Shown: in pieces, positions 10,507-20,392 of the stretch
Layout of the letters: every line of letters begins with the position of its first letter
How positions within the stretch are numbered: position 1 is the stretch's first letter
Assembly: GCF_000485595.1 (NCBI RefSeq)
Contig: NW_014577305.1
Span: forward strand, 99,154-133,072
DNA: 33,919 nucleotides
Direction of reading: 5' to 3'
From: Priapulus caudatus
Taxonomy: Eukaryota > Priapulida > Priapulimorpha > Priapulimorphida > Priapulidae
The notes under the pieces: generated by a model
What the model was told of the DNA's origin: nothing
What the model saw: the letters and a program-made list of their open reading frames with translations, nothing else
Database searches by the model: none
Program-made: the position numbers and the translations under genes

Positions 10507-10647
10507 AGCTTCATCAGTAGACGACCGTATACATTACAGATGGACACGTATGTAATCAGGAGTAAACTAATACGTGATCCTTATTATCCATAGTTTATCT
10601 CCTGAGTTAACCAGGATGGAATAAACACCGGGGGGGGGTAGACGCGT
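10507..10647. repeat. Segment A', second copy of the intronic duplication
   Basis: Nearly identical to 10069-10214, ending in the same poly-G plus TAGACGCGT just ten bases short of the exon 1 splice donor. It contains a complete short hairpin, described separately, whose right arm is altered in the other copy. Confidence 0.9.
10556..10605. repeat. Short hairpin of the TCAGGAGTAAA family
   Basis: TCAGGAGTAAACTA (10556-10569) pairs with TAGTTTATCTCCTGA (10591-10605), with one bulged base. The arm sequence resembles that of hairpins at 17127, 17439, 19011, 27987 and 28985. In the duplicated copy near 10118-10170 only the left arm and the start of the right arm survive. Confidence 0.55.
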
Positions 10648-10657
10648 GAACACGTAC

Positions 10658-11360
10658 CTGGGTCAAATTGAAACACCTGAGCTCGGCCCACCTCCTTCTT
10701 GCCGTAGCGGCCATCGGCAGCTGGATGCTCCCTACCCGGGGTCATCCTCGCTCCGGGTCTCTCGTGCTCTAGCATTGGTCGTTTATGTACACTCTCGGCG
10801 GCCGGATGGCCCGAGCCGCCATCTTGACCGTCGTCTCTCGCGCCGCCAGGACGCTTCGCGGGCGCGCTGCCTGCGGGCAGGGAGCTCGGTCTGACGGACG
10901 GAGGCAGTCCGTTGACGTTGTGCATCGGCAGAGGGATGACCGGCCGCGGACTGCCGCGCGGCGGCTCGCCATCGTCCTTCGTCGGCGCGCAGACCATTCT
11001 CGTGAGCGGGTAATCCATCATGCTGCCCCTGATGCGCGTGTCCGGCAGGTGGTAGCGCTCGCCGTGCGGGCCGGGCGGCGGCGGCGGCACCCCTCCGCGC
11101 ACGGTCAGCGTCGACGCCTCGCCACCGCTCTCGTGGGCCATCCGCGGCCCGTTCGGCGGCGGTTTCATGACGGCGCGCGTGTCCTGGAATCCGTGCGCGC
11201 GCTTCATCTGGCGGGCCGCTTCCAACACGAGCTCTATGCGGTCAGCGCCCTCGTAGTTGACGCAGCCGCGGCACACCGGCTCAGAGAAGTCGTGCAGCAT
11301 GGCCCATGGTGTGCGCGGCAGGTCGCAAAGGTAGCAGTGCTGCCTGTGCGTCCTCATCAT
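10658..11360 (-). CDS. IRF2BP-like corepressor, exon 1 (N-terminal zinc finger)
   Basis: This is the first coding exon of the same IRF2BP-family gene. The predicted protein starts [15 protein letters not shown]. The family's N-terminal C4 zinc finger is complete: C9-x2-C12, PRTPWAM, C30-x2-C33, then [24 protein letters not shown], a nearly invariant signature. In vertebrate members this finger mediates oligomerisation and contributes to repression in the nucleus. Residues ~60-234 are Pro/Gly-rich and disordered, with [12 protein letters not shown] and a GKKE-containing segment that recall spacer motifs of IRF2BP2. The exon ends CCCAG|GTACGT, a strong donor at 10658/10657, leaving one base of codon 235. 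Joined to exon 2 the product is 410 residues, shorter than human IRF2BP2 (about 587), the difference lying in the disordered middle. The frame stays open upstream to 11489, but that stretch is CT-repeat-derived, so I prefer the Met at 11360 (or the adjacent Met at 11357). Confidence 0.93.
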
Positions 11361-12210
11361 TGCATCACGCAACGCGCCGCCGTGTACGCGCGTTATGTAC
11401 GGTACAGTAGCTCGCCTGCTCGCTGTCTCCCTCTCTCTCTCTCTCTGTATATCTCTGTCTCTCGCCAGCGCCCTCTCTCGAGCGCACACCCGCGTGTTCC
11501 TCTTTATCGCTCACACACACTCCCGCTGTCTCTCGCTCTCTTTCTCTCCTCCCTTGTCTTTCTCAGCGTACCGTCTTAAGCGAGCAGGTTCGCTGCTGTA
11601 GCTTGAGCACGTAGACGTAGTGATCGCTCGTTGCCGTGTAGCGACATAGTACACGACATACTTTCTGCTGCTGCGAAGAATCCAGTTATCACGTCGCACA
11701 ACCACACACGCACGCACACACGCCTGCTAACTAACTAGGCAGTTTCCATGCGCACGGCGCCACGTCAATACTTCGACTGGGTACAACAACTTTGCTGCGG
11801 CGTACAGTTCCTTGCAGCGCAGGCGTGATCGTAGGCGGACAAAGACGGCGTGGCAAAATCGAGCTCCCGTGCTGACACGCCGCGCACGCGGTGTGAGGTT
11901 GCCACAGGCTTTCCGATCAGCGAGCGACACTGGTACGCCGCGCACGAACGTAAGCAAAACAACAGCCACCGCCCGAGGGTACGTACGTAGCTCTCTCTCT
12001 CGCTCGCTCGTTCTCTCTCTCTCTCTCTCTGGTCGACTACCGGAAAGGAGCGCGCTGAACCGTGCCACGTCACGAGCGAATGCACAGCTGGCGAATAGCA
12101 CAAGCCAGACAGCAGTACACGCCCCTGGCTCCTACGTCGCTAGTTCCACATGCCGACGCTGGAATGTGGCCTTGCCCTCTCTCTCTCTCGCTCTCGCTCC
12201 TCTCTCGTCA
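11361..12210 (-). promoter_or_regulatory. Probable 5' UTR and proximal promoter of the IRF2BP-like gene
   Basis: The DNA upstream of the proposed start remains CpG-rich and carries four pyrimidine tracts on the plus strand (11427-11446, about 11521-11562, 11991-12031 and 12175-12205), i.e. GA-rich on the transcribed strand. GA tracts near promoters are common in invertebrates and can act as GAGA-type elements. No TATA box or initiator can be assigned. The transcription start is not visible from sequence. Confidence 0.4.
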
Positions 12211-12429
12211 GCCACTGTGGTTTTCGCCGATGGTGCTGGGCATTCTACCGACATTAAAACGAGCCAACGCTGTAAAATACGAATATCGGCAGGGCATACG
12301 CACGCGCGATCCTGCACGAACGCATTCGCAGCTTTCAGATGTAGCCGTAGCACGTATTTATTCGTTACGTCACGCAAGTGTGGCGGCTGCGCGAACTGGC
12401 TCGCTATGGTTTGTTCGTCTGCGTTATCG

Positions 12430-12448
12430 TGACGTCATCGTGACGTCG
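12430..12448. promoter_or_regulatory. CRE-like site pair
   Basis: A perfect TGACGTCA (12430-12437) is followed after three bases by TGACGTCG (12441-12448). These are CREB/ATF-type sites about 1.07 kb upstream of the proposed IRF2BP-like start codon, within CpG-rich DNA. Involvement in that gene's control is inferred from position only. Confidence 0.4.
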
Positions 12449-12802
12449 AGTATCGTGAACGGCAAATAACATTCCGGTTTGCACACGACCCAGACGTCAC
12501 TCTTTGCCTTAGCACGTATGTATGTACTGTGCGCATGCAGCATTGAATAAAACTAATTATATCGCTTCTGTTACTAACCCAAGGCGTTGTGCGTCTGCGT
12601 GCGCGCTTACGTGCGTGCTGCGTGCGTGCATGGCTATAGGCATGAAATATTCCCGACGAAAAATACCGCAGTGATCGATGATCATTTATAATACATGATG
12701 TTTTCGATCAGCTAATGCAGCTGTCAATAATAAACCAATCGATATCGACCATTTGACGTTGCACTATTCCTTCTATTCAGGTAAGGAACACGTACAATAG
12801 AA
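12449..12802. other. Unassigned upstream DNA
   Basis: This stretch separates the CRE-like sites from the CA-rich array. It contains short GTGCGTGC runs near 12595-12632 and no recognisable gene. Confidence 0.4.
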
Positions 12803-13372
12803 AGTACACACACACACACACACGCACACACGCGCACGCATCGCACCGCACGCACGCACGCACCACAACACACACCACCACACACACACTTTCACACACA
12901 CACCACACTAATATGATATATATGCGCAGCTGCAAACACACAGACGCACACGACCGAACACACGCGCGAACGCAACACACGCATCACGCACTCTTACGCA
13001 CACACGCACACCGACACACGCACGCACAAACAAACACACCAACACACACACACAACAAAACAACACGCACGCACGCAACGGCACGCACACAACAGTCACA
13101 CACACACACAACACACACACACACATATATATATAATAGATATTTGATATAATAATATATATAATTGCGCGCGCGACACACACACGCACAAACACACACG
13201 CACACACCACGCAGCACGCCAACAAACACGCAATCACGCAGCTCTACGCCACACACGCCACACACACGACACCGAGCACACAAACACACACACACCACAA
13301 AACACACACAGCATAGACAACGCACACACACACACGCACGCACGCACGCACACACACACACACAGCATATAT
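12803..13372. repeat. CA/CACG compound microsatellite
   Basis: About 570 bp of CA, ACGC and CACACCACA variants, interrupted by a short AT-rich stretch at about 13125-13168. Reading frames on both strands (Thr/His on plus, Cys/Val on minus) run through because the units lack stops. Confidence 0.95.
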
Positions 13373-13820
13373 AACTCACTCCATCCCATTCTCCTTCTCA
13401 TCCGCCAGTCTACATTCATTATCCGCTTTCCCTCTGCCCTTCCCCTCCAACATGTCTATCTCATCCGCTTTCTTCACTCCCTTTCCTACACCGCCACTTC
13501 TAACCATTCCGCGTTCTCCTTCTGCGTCATTACCATCACCTCCTCCACCTCATATATATCCTCTACCTCCTTCTCTCCGCTTTCCCCTCTCCTCGCTCCT
13601 CTCCCTCCTCCAACGCTTCCCCTTACTCTACCCTTTCCACCTGTTTTATATCCTCTACTTCCTTCGCCGCATTTCTATCTATCTATCTAGTCTCCACCTC
13701 CTACCCCTCTTCCACCACTTCCAGTGTTTATACTACCTCGCCTTACCTAGCCTACACCTCTTCGACATTCTCCCCTCCTCCACCCCACCCACCCTTATCT
13801 ATCCAGCCTTTCCGAACCCT
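13373..13820. repeat. Degenerate polypyrimidine tract
   Basis: Strongly C/T-biased sequence with CTCC, TTCC and TATC motifs but no clean unit. It is open for 148 codons on the plus strand with Pro/Ser/Leu-rich content, as expected for any pyrimidine-rich DNA. I do not call this a gene. Confidence 0.7.
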
Positions 13821-14909
13821 AAGAAACAGCTCGTGCCTTATAGCGTTATAGTTCGTCGACGTGGAAGTGCATTTCGCAGTCATTTCTGGGCATTATAGCC
13901 GTGTCCCTGTGGGCCATTGTAGTTAATAGTGCGGTACATTAATACACGATTCACGGCGCATCGACGATAAGCCATCTCCGGTGACGCGGGTGCCGGCATG
14001 CTTGTCACGGCGCTGAGTGGTAGGTACGTGGACTTGTACGCGAACGCGGGCAACAAAGGTCTTTGCCAAGAGTCATTCACGTCACGGCCGATCTCTCCGC
14101 GCGCGCTAATGCAAATACGACCACGTAGCGCTGTCTAATCTAGATGCTGTCCGCCGAAATTATTAAATACGAAGCAATTTTTGAAGAGCGTACGTGCGTC
14201 GCCTGTCGAGCGTGCGAGCACCGCCGCACGAATCCCAACTAGCGCTATCGCAAATCGAACAATACGCCGAGTCGACTTTGTAAAAGGTCGGCGCGCCGTC
14301 ACATAATCGTTAAAAGTGGTTATTTTACCTCTAACAATCAAAGGCAGTGGTTGAAATTCTGCGTGACACATAAAAGGGCCGTGCGTATCGCGTGTAAATA
14401 AGCGCAAACAGAATTGAAGCACGCTAGCCGATGGCGCATTACATCATTAGCACGACGCTCACACGCAAGCCGAGCCAGCGACGTCCTTTGAAAAATGCAA
14501 GTAATTAGGGCTCTGAGCAAATACCGTGTTGTGCATACGACTGGATCAATCGACACAATGAGACTGATTTTAATTATATCGCGTTATGCATATTTTAGAC
14601 GTGATTCGCCGAGACTTGCTGGTCACGTTACACATGTTCTTAGCATTGAGCACACAAATATGACGGAGAGGGAAGCGCCTCTGACACATTAGATAGCTGT
14701 AGCGGGAGATCGAAGTTTCTAGGGGGTATCGCATCCGAGTCGCATCCCTCTCATGTATAAATACACACACGCCACCGCAGGTGTCTTCGTCGCACAAGAC
14801 CAAAGAATGAATTAAATGTAATAGATGTATTCTGTGTATTATGCAATCAATATTTTATCTGAATATTTATATATCACTGCAGCTCACCCTCTCTGCGTCT
14901 CCACTCTCC
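13821..14909. other. Unassigned DNA
   Basis: About 1.1 kb of mixed composition with no recognisable gene, RNA or transposon. Short frames overlap on both strands and none has a domain signature. Confidence 0.4.
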
Positions 14910-15060
14910 GCGTGTGTGTGTGTGCATGCGTGCGTGCGTGTGTGTGTGTGCGTGTGCGCGTGCGTGCGTGCGCCTGCGTGTGTGTGTGCGAGTGCGTGTG
15001 CGTGTGCGTGTGCGTGCGCGTGCGCGTGCGCGTGCGCGCGCATGTGTGTGTGTGTGGTGT
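14910..15060. repeat. GT/GC microsatellite
   Basis: GTGT, GTGC and GCGT units form an alternating purine-pyrimidine tract of about 150 bp, which is Z-DNA-prone. The Cys/Val and His/Thr frames it creates are artefacts. Confidence 0.95.
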
Positions 15061-15784
15061 GTAGCCCTTGCTGTGCAACAATCACCTGCAGCTCTTGCTG
15101 TGGAACGAGGAACAACAGAGGCTAGTGCTGATAGCACTGCTAACAGAAGCCGTACGCAAAGCAGGACTTATGTACAAAGCACTTACGCACATCGCCGTTT
15201 GAAAATCCCCGGCGGTACTGTGGCGCCCCCTGCGTCGTGTCCACGTGCGGGAACCAAACACGTCTATAGATCTATTCCTTAGACTTAGATGTAGCCCGTG
15301 TATTACAGCGGCATGTTTATTCGCTGGTTCAGTTAGCTTTAAACTCATATGTAACTGGTTCGATGCCGAATGCAAACTTGTACGTGGGTGTTACTGAAGA
15401 AAAGCGCCATAAGTGACTGTTATAGACAGGTGTTCGTTCTATGGAAGTGACCGCTAACACATGTTTGACTGTAGTAGAATGCGGACAAGAGACAAGGCTC
15501 GGCCTTCGTTCGTATGCAGTGCACAACGGGGTAAGGCAATTCTAAAACATAGCGTGAGGTCAAAGCAGAATGTTAAAGGTCAAATGTCACGCGTGAGAGG
15601 GAAGGGAAGAGAAGGGAAGAAAAAAGAAGGGTAATATGCGATGCGCTCTTTAACTTGTAATATTTGAGCAGAGTCGATGGCGATTTAATTGGCAATTGCG
15701 GCATAAATCTCAATATGCTGTTCACGTTAATAATAAAATGTGAGAATGCATATATAGTAGCAGCAACAACAACTATATAACTGC
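15061..15784. other. Unassigned DNA
   Basis: No gene is recognised. A tandem GGGAAGAGAAG motif lies near 15599-15622. Confidence 0.4.
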
Positions 15785-16011
15785 AGCAGTAGCGGCGACG
15801 GTGGTGGCAGTAGCAGCAACAGTAGCAGTAGCAGTAGCAGCAGTAGTAATAGCGGTAGCAGCAGCAGTAGCAGTAGCAGTAGCAATAGCAGTAGCAGCAG
15901 CAGTAGCAGTAGCAGTAGCAATAGCGGTAGCGGTAGCAGTAGGAGGAGGAGGAGGCGGAGGAGGGGGAAGGAGGAGGAGCAGCAGCAGCAGCAACAACAA
16001 CCACAGCAATA
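15785..16011. repeat. AGC/AGT/GGA trinucleotide block
   Basis: Alternating AGCAGT, AGC and AAT units turn into GGA repeats (about 15940-15977), then AGC and AAC. On the minus strand the same bases read as Leu-, Ala- or Tyr/Cys-rich frames of up to 150 codons, purely from the repeat. Confidence 0.93.
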
Positions 16012-16453
16012 GCATCCGGATACACAACACTGCTCGTTGAATTAGATGAGTACTGTTGCTGTGCAAGACAGCGTTAACTAAAAACGTATTCCGTATGCAG
16101 ATTAAAATGCAAATTTTATACATATCACATTTCATTCAAATTAAAATTATTGTCAGAATCTAAAATAGTGATAGTTTTTGCAAAACCTGACGCTAGTCTT
16201 TTGAAATCAAGCCACGTTACAGGGTTGCAGCGCTTTCCCCCCATCAAACCATTCGTCGCAGTGCTTGTTTGCACATTCGAACGCTGTCGTTGCATAGTTG
16301 ATGTAGTAGTAGCAATATTGGCCAGAGGCGCCTCCAGCACGAACGCAATTCTTGTTGTAGATTACCAGGAAAGTGTAGCGCGACTGGTAAATTGCGTACG
16401 AATATATCCGAATGGTATATTATGATAAACAATGCCACGAAACGAAATTTTAT
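16012..16453. other. Unassigned DNA
   Basis: A plus-strand frame of 91 codons (16150-16425) and an opposing minus-strand frame of 71 codons overlap here. Neither matches a family I recognise. Confidence 0.35.
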
Positions 16454-16582
16454 CGATTGATGGTTTATTGATTAATGATTGGTTGGTTGATTGATTGGTT
16501 GGTTCGTTGGTTGGTTGATTGATTGATTGATTGATTGATTAGGTGATGGATAGATCGATTGATTGATTGATTGATTGATTGC
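16454..16582. repeat. GATT/GGTT tetranucleotide repeat
   Basis: Imperfect GATT and GGTT tetranucleotides interrupted near 16540-16556, then resuming as GATT to about 16580. Confidence 0.93.
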
Positions 16583-17126
16583 AGCGGTTGAGTAACGTCA
16601 GCATCTTCTGCACACCGTTCGCATCGTTGCATCACGCTAACCGCGCTAACGTGACATTCCAGCAATTTCACGTACAACGATAGTTGAGTCTACAGAGAGC
16701 GGGAAAATTTGCCAGCAACAAGAATAATAAATTGCGTATGTGCGAATTGCTTCACGAAAATCTTTGTAGTCTAATTAGTTGATGTTGTTAGTTTTCCCCA
16801 ACGCCAATCTGCTCACGCAATTATTCGAGGTTGTGCCTGCTATTTCCTAAAAGGAATTCCTGCGATTAGAGAATCAAATTTAGCAAACTCTTTTTTCACG
16901 TTTTCCTTACTGCTTGCTCTGTTCCCAAGTACAAGCTTTAAATAAAAGTTCGAATCGAAATTATTATAGATGAATTTCGCTTGCGTGACTAAATTAATTA
17001 GCGTGGCTATCATTCAACTCACTCAGTTGTATAACCGCGTAGGCTACAATTTCCTTGCATCCATCCGTATAGCGAATTACAAGTTAAACGCCTAGGTAGC
17101 AATATGTGCAGCAAATTTATTATAGG
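16583..17126. other. Unassigned AT-rich DNA
   Basis: I see no gene, RNA or repeat in this stretch. Confidence 0.4.
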
Positions 17127-17171
17127 TATCAGAAGTAGATAATAATGAATCCCTATTATCTACTTCTGATA
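17127..17171. repeat. Short hairpin with perfect 17-bp arms
   Basis: TATCAGAAGTAGATAAT (17127-17143) is the exact reverse complement of 17155-17171, with an 11-nt loop. It belongs to the ATCAGGAGTAAATAATA-like hairpin family noted at five other places in the window. The nearest relative is 270 bp to the right. Confidence 0.85.
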
Positions 17172-17438
17172 GGTATATAAACCTGTAAATGATTTTCGTG
17201 CGTTTCACTATCCGAAACTGACTCCAATTAATAAGCGGTAGGAAAACCGAGAATGCTCTAGTATCGCATTTCTCGCTCATTGAGTAATAATTAAGGCCAT
17301 CTCCTTTACCCTCGTCGTCGCTCCCTTTGTAAACAATGGAGAGATAACAAAAATACCGCGCGATGATCCACTGTTCGGCTCTACAGTATGCGTGTCTTAG
17401 GGATGATGATCGCATACCTAGCTAACACGTGTAGGGTA
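17172..17438. other. Spacer between two related hairpins
   Basis: About 270 bp of unassigned sequence lying between two copies of the same hairpin family. It could be the interior of one composite element, but the outer flanks show no shared ends that I can identify. Confidence 0.35.
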
Positions 17439-17512
17439 ACATCAGAGGTAGATAATAAGGAATCTATTATTTCTATATCTCCTATTATATTCCCTATTAT
17501 CTACTTCTGGTA
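17439..17512. repeat. Second hairpin of the same family
   Basis: The left arm ATCAGAGGTAGATAATA and following AGGAAT (17441-17463) pair with ATTCCCTATTATCTACTTCT (from 17489) and GGT, with a few mismatches. The arms closely match those at 17127-17171, so the two are paralogous copies. Confidence 0.8.
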
Positions 17513-18047
17513 ACACATATCGCCACGGAGTAGTGTTCACGTAAAAATCCCCCTCCTGAATTTTGAGGACAAAAATATATATAATAGGCTTTCTAACCCG
17601 TAAGTAAAAATAAAAACAACAACTAACTGGAACAGTGTGGAGTGGATTGAGTAAACAAACGAAACAGAAAAAATTCGTTCTAAAAACCCATGTCAGCCGA
17701 AAAGAGGCCACATGCAGCGAGGAAAAATATTGTATGTTTAATAGTTTGTTTTGTTTATTTAATTGTTTGTTTGAGAAATGTTTTGGCCGAAATGTGATAT
17801 AAGATGGTATAATAATGACAAAAACTCGCGAAATATTGGAAGGCAAAGCTTGTCTCTTTGAACTTGAACGTGTAGTTAAACCAATTTGGGAGTTGGTTAG
17901 TCTATGGCAATAGAGACCAACGATATTCTGCAAAGCAGTATGTCAAATACAGGGCGAACGCGAGGAACAAGGAGAATGCGAATGATTCACTGATATAAGC
18001 AAAGCAAATGACCGACGACATGACCACTACCATCTCATCTAACCAGT
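17513..18047. other. Unassigned DNA
   Basis: A 163-codon minus-strand frame (17933 to 17442) spans this AT-rich region and the hairpin. It has no recognisable domain and runs through a palindrome, so I do not consider it a gene. Confidence 0.4.
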
Positions 18048-18200
18048 GTCACTGTCACTACATCTACCTCTGCCACTACCACTTCCGCTACCCCTACTGC
18101 TACCACTACCACGACCACAACCACTACCACGGCCACTAACACTGCCATGCACGACAACAACAACCGTTCATGCAAATACGGCCACAATTACAGATGTCGC
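18048..18200. repeat. CACTAC-type degenerate hexanucleotide repeat
   Basis: Imperfect CACTAC/CACGAC/TACCAC hexamers run from about 18048 and decay into ACAACAACAACC and CACCGTCACC motifs by about 18200. Confidence 0.85.
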
Positions 18201-18220
18201 CACCGTCACCGCTACCACCG

Positions 18221-18334
18221 TAGACTGGTACCCGGTCGACAGTTCCACACGCTACACTAACAAGCGTAGCGAAGCCAAGTCAGTGTAGCGAAGGATACTT
18301 GCCGGAGTGAAGGTGGCGAACGGGTACCAGTCTA
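18221..18334. mobile_element. 114-bp MITE-like element with TIRs and 9-bp direct repeats
   Basis: TAGACTGGTACCCG at 18221-18234 is perfectly inverted at 18321-18334. The element is flanked on both sides by CTACCACCG (18212-18220 and 18335-18343), a candidate 9-bp target-site duplication. A nested inverted repeat, GCTACACT (18251-18258) with AGTGTAGC (18282-18289), lies inside. There is no coding capacity, so it would be non-autonomous. The flanks lie at the end of a CCAC-rich microsatellite, so the direct repeat could partly reflect that composition. Confidence 0.7.
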
Positions 18335-18343
18335 CTACCACCG

Positions 18344-19010
18344 CTCATGTTAAGGTTGTCTATTACAATAATTATTTTGTCATGCACCATCATTTTTTGG
18401 ACTTCATTTCGCAAACAGATACAAGTAAACTACACAGCTAATGACACATGTACTGATTATACCGGACATGAGCGCAAATCCGATGTCGATTACTGACAAT
18501 TATATGTAATTTGTGTCCCAACCCCTTGCGCCACTGGACCTTACACATGCAGGTTTACTGTGTGGGTCGTGTCGTCACCGTACCAGCTTGCATATAACAG
18601 AATTAAGACATGATCAGAGAAAGAAAGATAGAAAGAAAGAAATAGAGATGACGAGCGAGCGAGAGAGACGGTATGTAAAATCGAACACTGGGTGGAAAAA
18701 TTAAGCGAGCATACTGAACACTTACTAGCCGCAAACCTGCAATTATACGCGTGAGCTTGGTCTTCAATATTATTATTGCTTACAGTTTTTAAAGAACACA
18801 AGAGGTATTTGCTCTCGATCGTGTAAATATTCTAAATCTTCAAGTTAAATAATCGTCAAAACGATAATATTGCGATTAAAAATGAACATTTAAATGCCAG
18901 AGGAAAACATACAATTGGATATTAGTTATTACATGGGCAGTTACTTTGTAAGATGTAGAGAACGGAAGACGAGACGCGGTACCTAGGCATGGATACCTTG
19001 GTTGCCGTAG
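18344..19010. other. Unassigned DNA
   Basis: No gene is recognised. A short GAAAGAAAGA stretch lies near 18618-18645 and GAGCGAGCGAGAGAG near 18652-18668. Confidence 0.4.
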
Positions 19011-19056
19011 TATCAAGCGCTAATAATACCTAATAAGGTATTATTAGCTCTTGGTA
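19011..19056. repeat. Short hairpin, AGCTAATAATACC subtype
   Basis: TATCAAGCGCTAATAATACC (19011-19030) pairs with 19037-19056 at 18 of 20 positions, with a 6-nt loop. The arm is nearly the same as that of the hairpin at 28985-29035, about 10 kb away, so the two are dispersed copies. Confidence 0.85.
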
Positions 19057-20392
19057 GTATGTATATATTTGTGTGTTCGACAGAGTAGTAATAAAGACAG
19101 AGTTCAATAACTAATCTGCGACTACGGCTCTATCTGACGAGACTCTACGCTGCTACTCTACTTTGCTATATACGAAACATCTCTACCATTTGCTAACTCT
19201 ACGCTGCTACGATTCCGGAGCTGAGGCTATCACCTAAATAGAAGTACAATAATATTATCAATTCAATTGCGCATTTTTTCTGATATGAAAGATTTTGTAA
19301 TATTTGTGTTAAAACGGCGTTATGGAGGTTAGTTTTTCGTGTAGTTTAGTATAGTATAGTATAGATTAGAGCCCCCCACTAGCGATCACAAACAATTGAA
19401 GCTCCCGCGGGGGATTTGTGCACGTAATAATGCATCACCTCACGTGTTTTTCACGTATCACGTATCACGTGTTTATCACGTGTAATCACGTAAACGAATC
19501 GTGCGAAGAACTTAGTTCGCGTGGGCAAAAAACCTGACCCTGACCACTCCCAGAATTGCCATAATTCCAAGAATTGTTCCTATCAGTTCCTACCATGCAT
19601 GTTCCTAGTTCTATAAGAAATTACCTTTATATGTTGAGCGTTACAGGTAGTATGTTTTATTGTTTACACACTAAGCCATGAATGATAATGATATTTTGCC
19701 AGGTGAGATTAGATTACGTGTATAACATTTACGTTTAATATTGCAGCTTTGCACTTTAGAAAGCAGCCATCTTACAAAGGTATATCCATCTGATATGACT
19801 ACGAAGCTATAAATTACATCAACTTAAAGTGCAACTTTATTTATGCAGCGTATCCGTGCAAGCAAGCCGGGCACACATGCAACCCATGTGCAAGTCATGC
19901 AATGTTGCATGCCTCAAGGCAATAACAAAGCAAATCGACATTCATTTTCTCCAAATTGAGCGCATTGCGTGACAGCCTGGATGCTGCTGGAGGAAACAAG
20001 CGTATTATTGCTGCACGAATCATTAGTGCTCCGCGTTACATTTTCACCCAGTGGCATATCAATTCACCTGCGAGATGTGCACGTACACCGCCGTAAGACT
20101 AAACATTACGGACTGTACGCGCGCTCAACCCCTACAACTGGCAGCAATGTCACGTAAAAGCTGCGGACTTCGCCCTTTGTTGCATTGAGCTGTTTATTGC
20201 TCGGTCAAGCTGGCGGTCCTCTGCAGCTATATAGAAACCCAGCCGTGACAGAAGAGAGTATATACGAGTCCCGACGCACGGATATACGTTCGTCTTCTGC
20301 ATCGAACTCATTCGAAGGAAGCGTCGCCGTCATGGTATTGATTTCGACGAACAAAATTTTTATTACAGAATGCGCTCGTGACAAACACGTAT
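19057..20392. other. Unassigned DNA, with a possible LTR-like end near 19060-19215
   Basis: The sequence after the hairpin (a TATATATTTGTGTG stretch, then AATAAAGACAGAG at about 19090) has the texture of an LTR R/U5 end. The motif TCTACGCTGCTAC also occurs twice (near 19144 and 19198). There is no second LTR, no TG...CA ends and no primer-binding site that I can identify. The remainder to the satellite is unassigned. Confidence 0.25.

Noticed and set aside
10583-10647. B copy as an alternative terminal coding exon
   Set aside because: No acceptor with a pyrimidine tract precedes the short VKKEKET segment, and it lacks the RING-like domain.
11361-11489. Longer N-terminus for the IRF2BP-like protein
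   Set aside because: The extension reads Arg-Glu repeats from a CT microsatellite. Family members begin close to the zinc finger.
13452-13898. 148-codon Pro/Leu/Ser-rich frame
   Set aside because: Polypyrimidine DNA rarely forms stops. No start context or domain was found.
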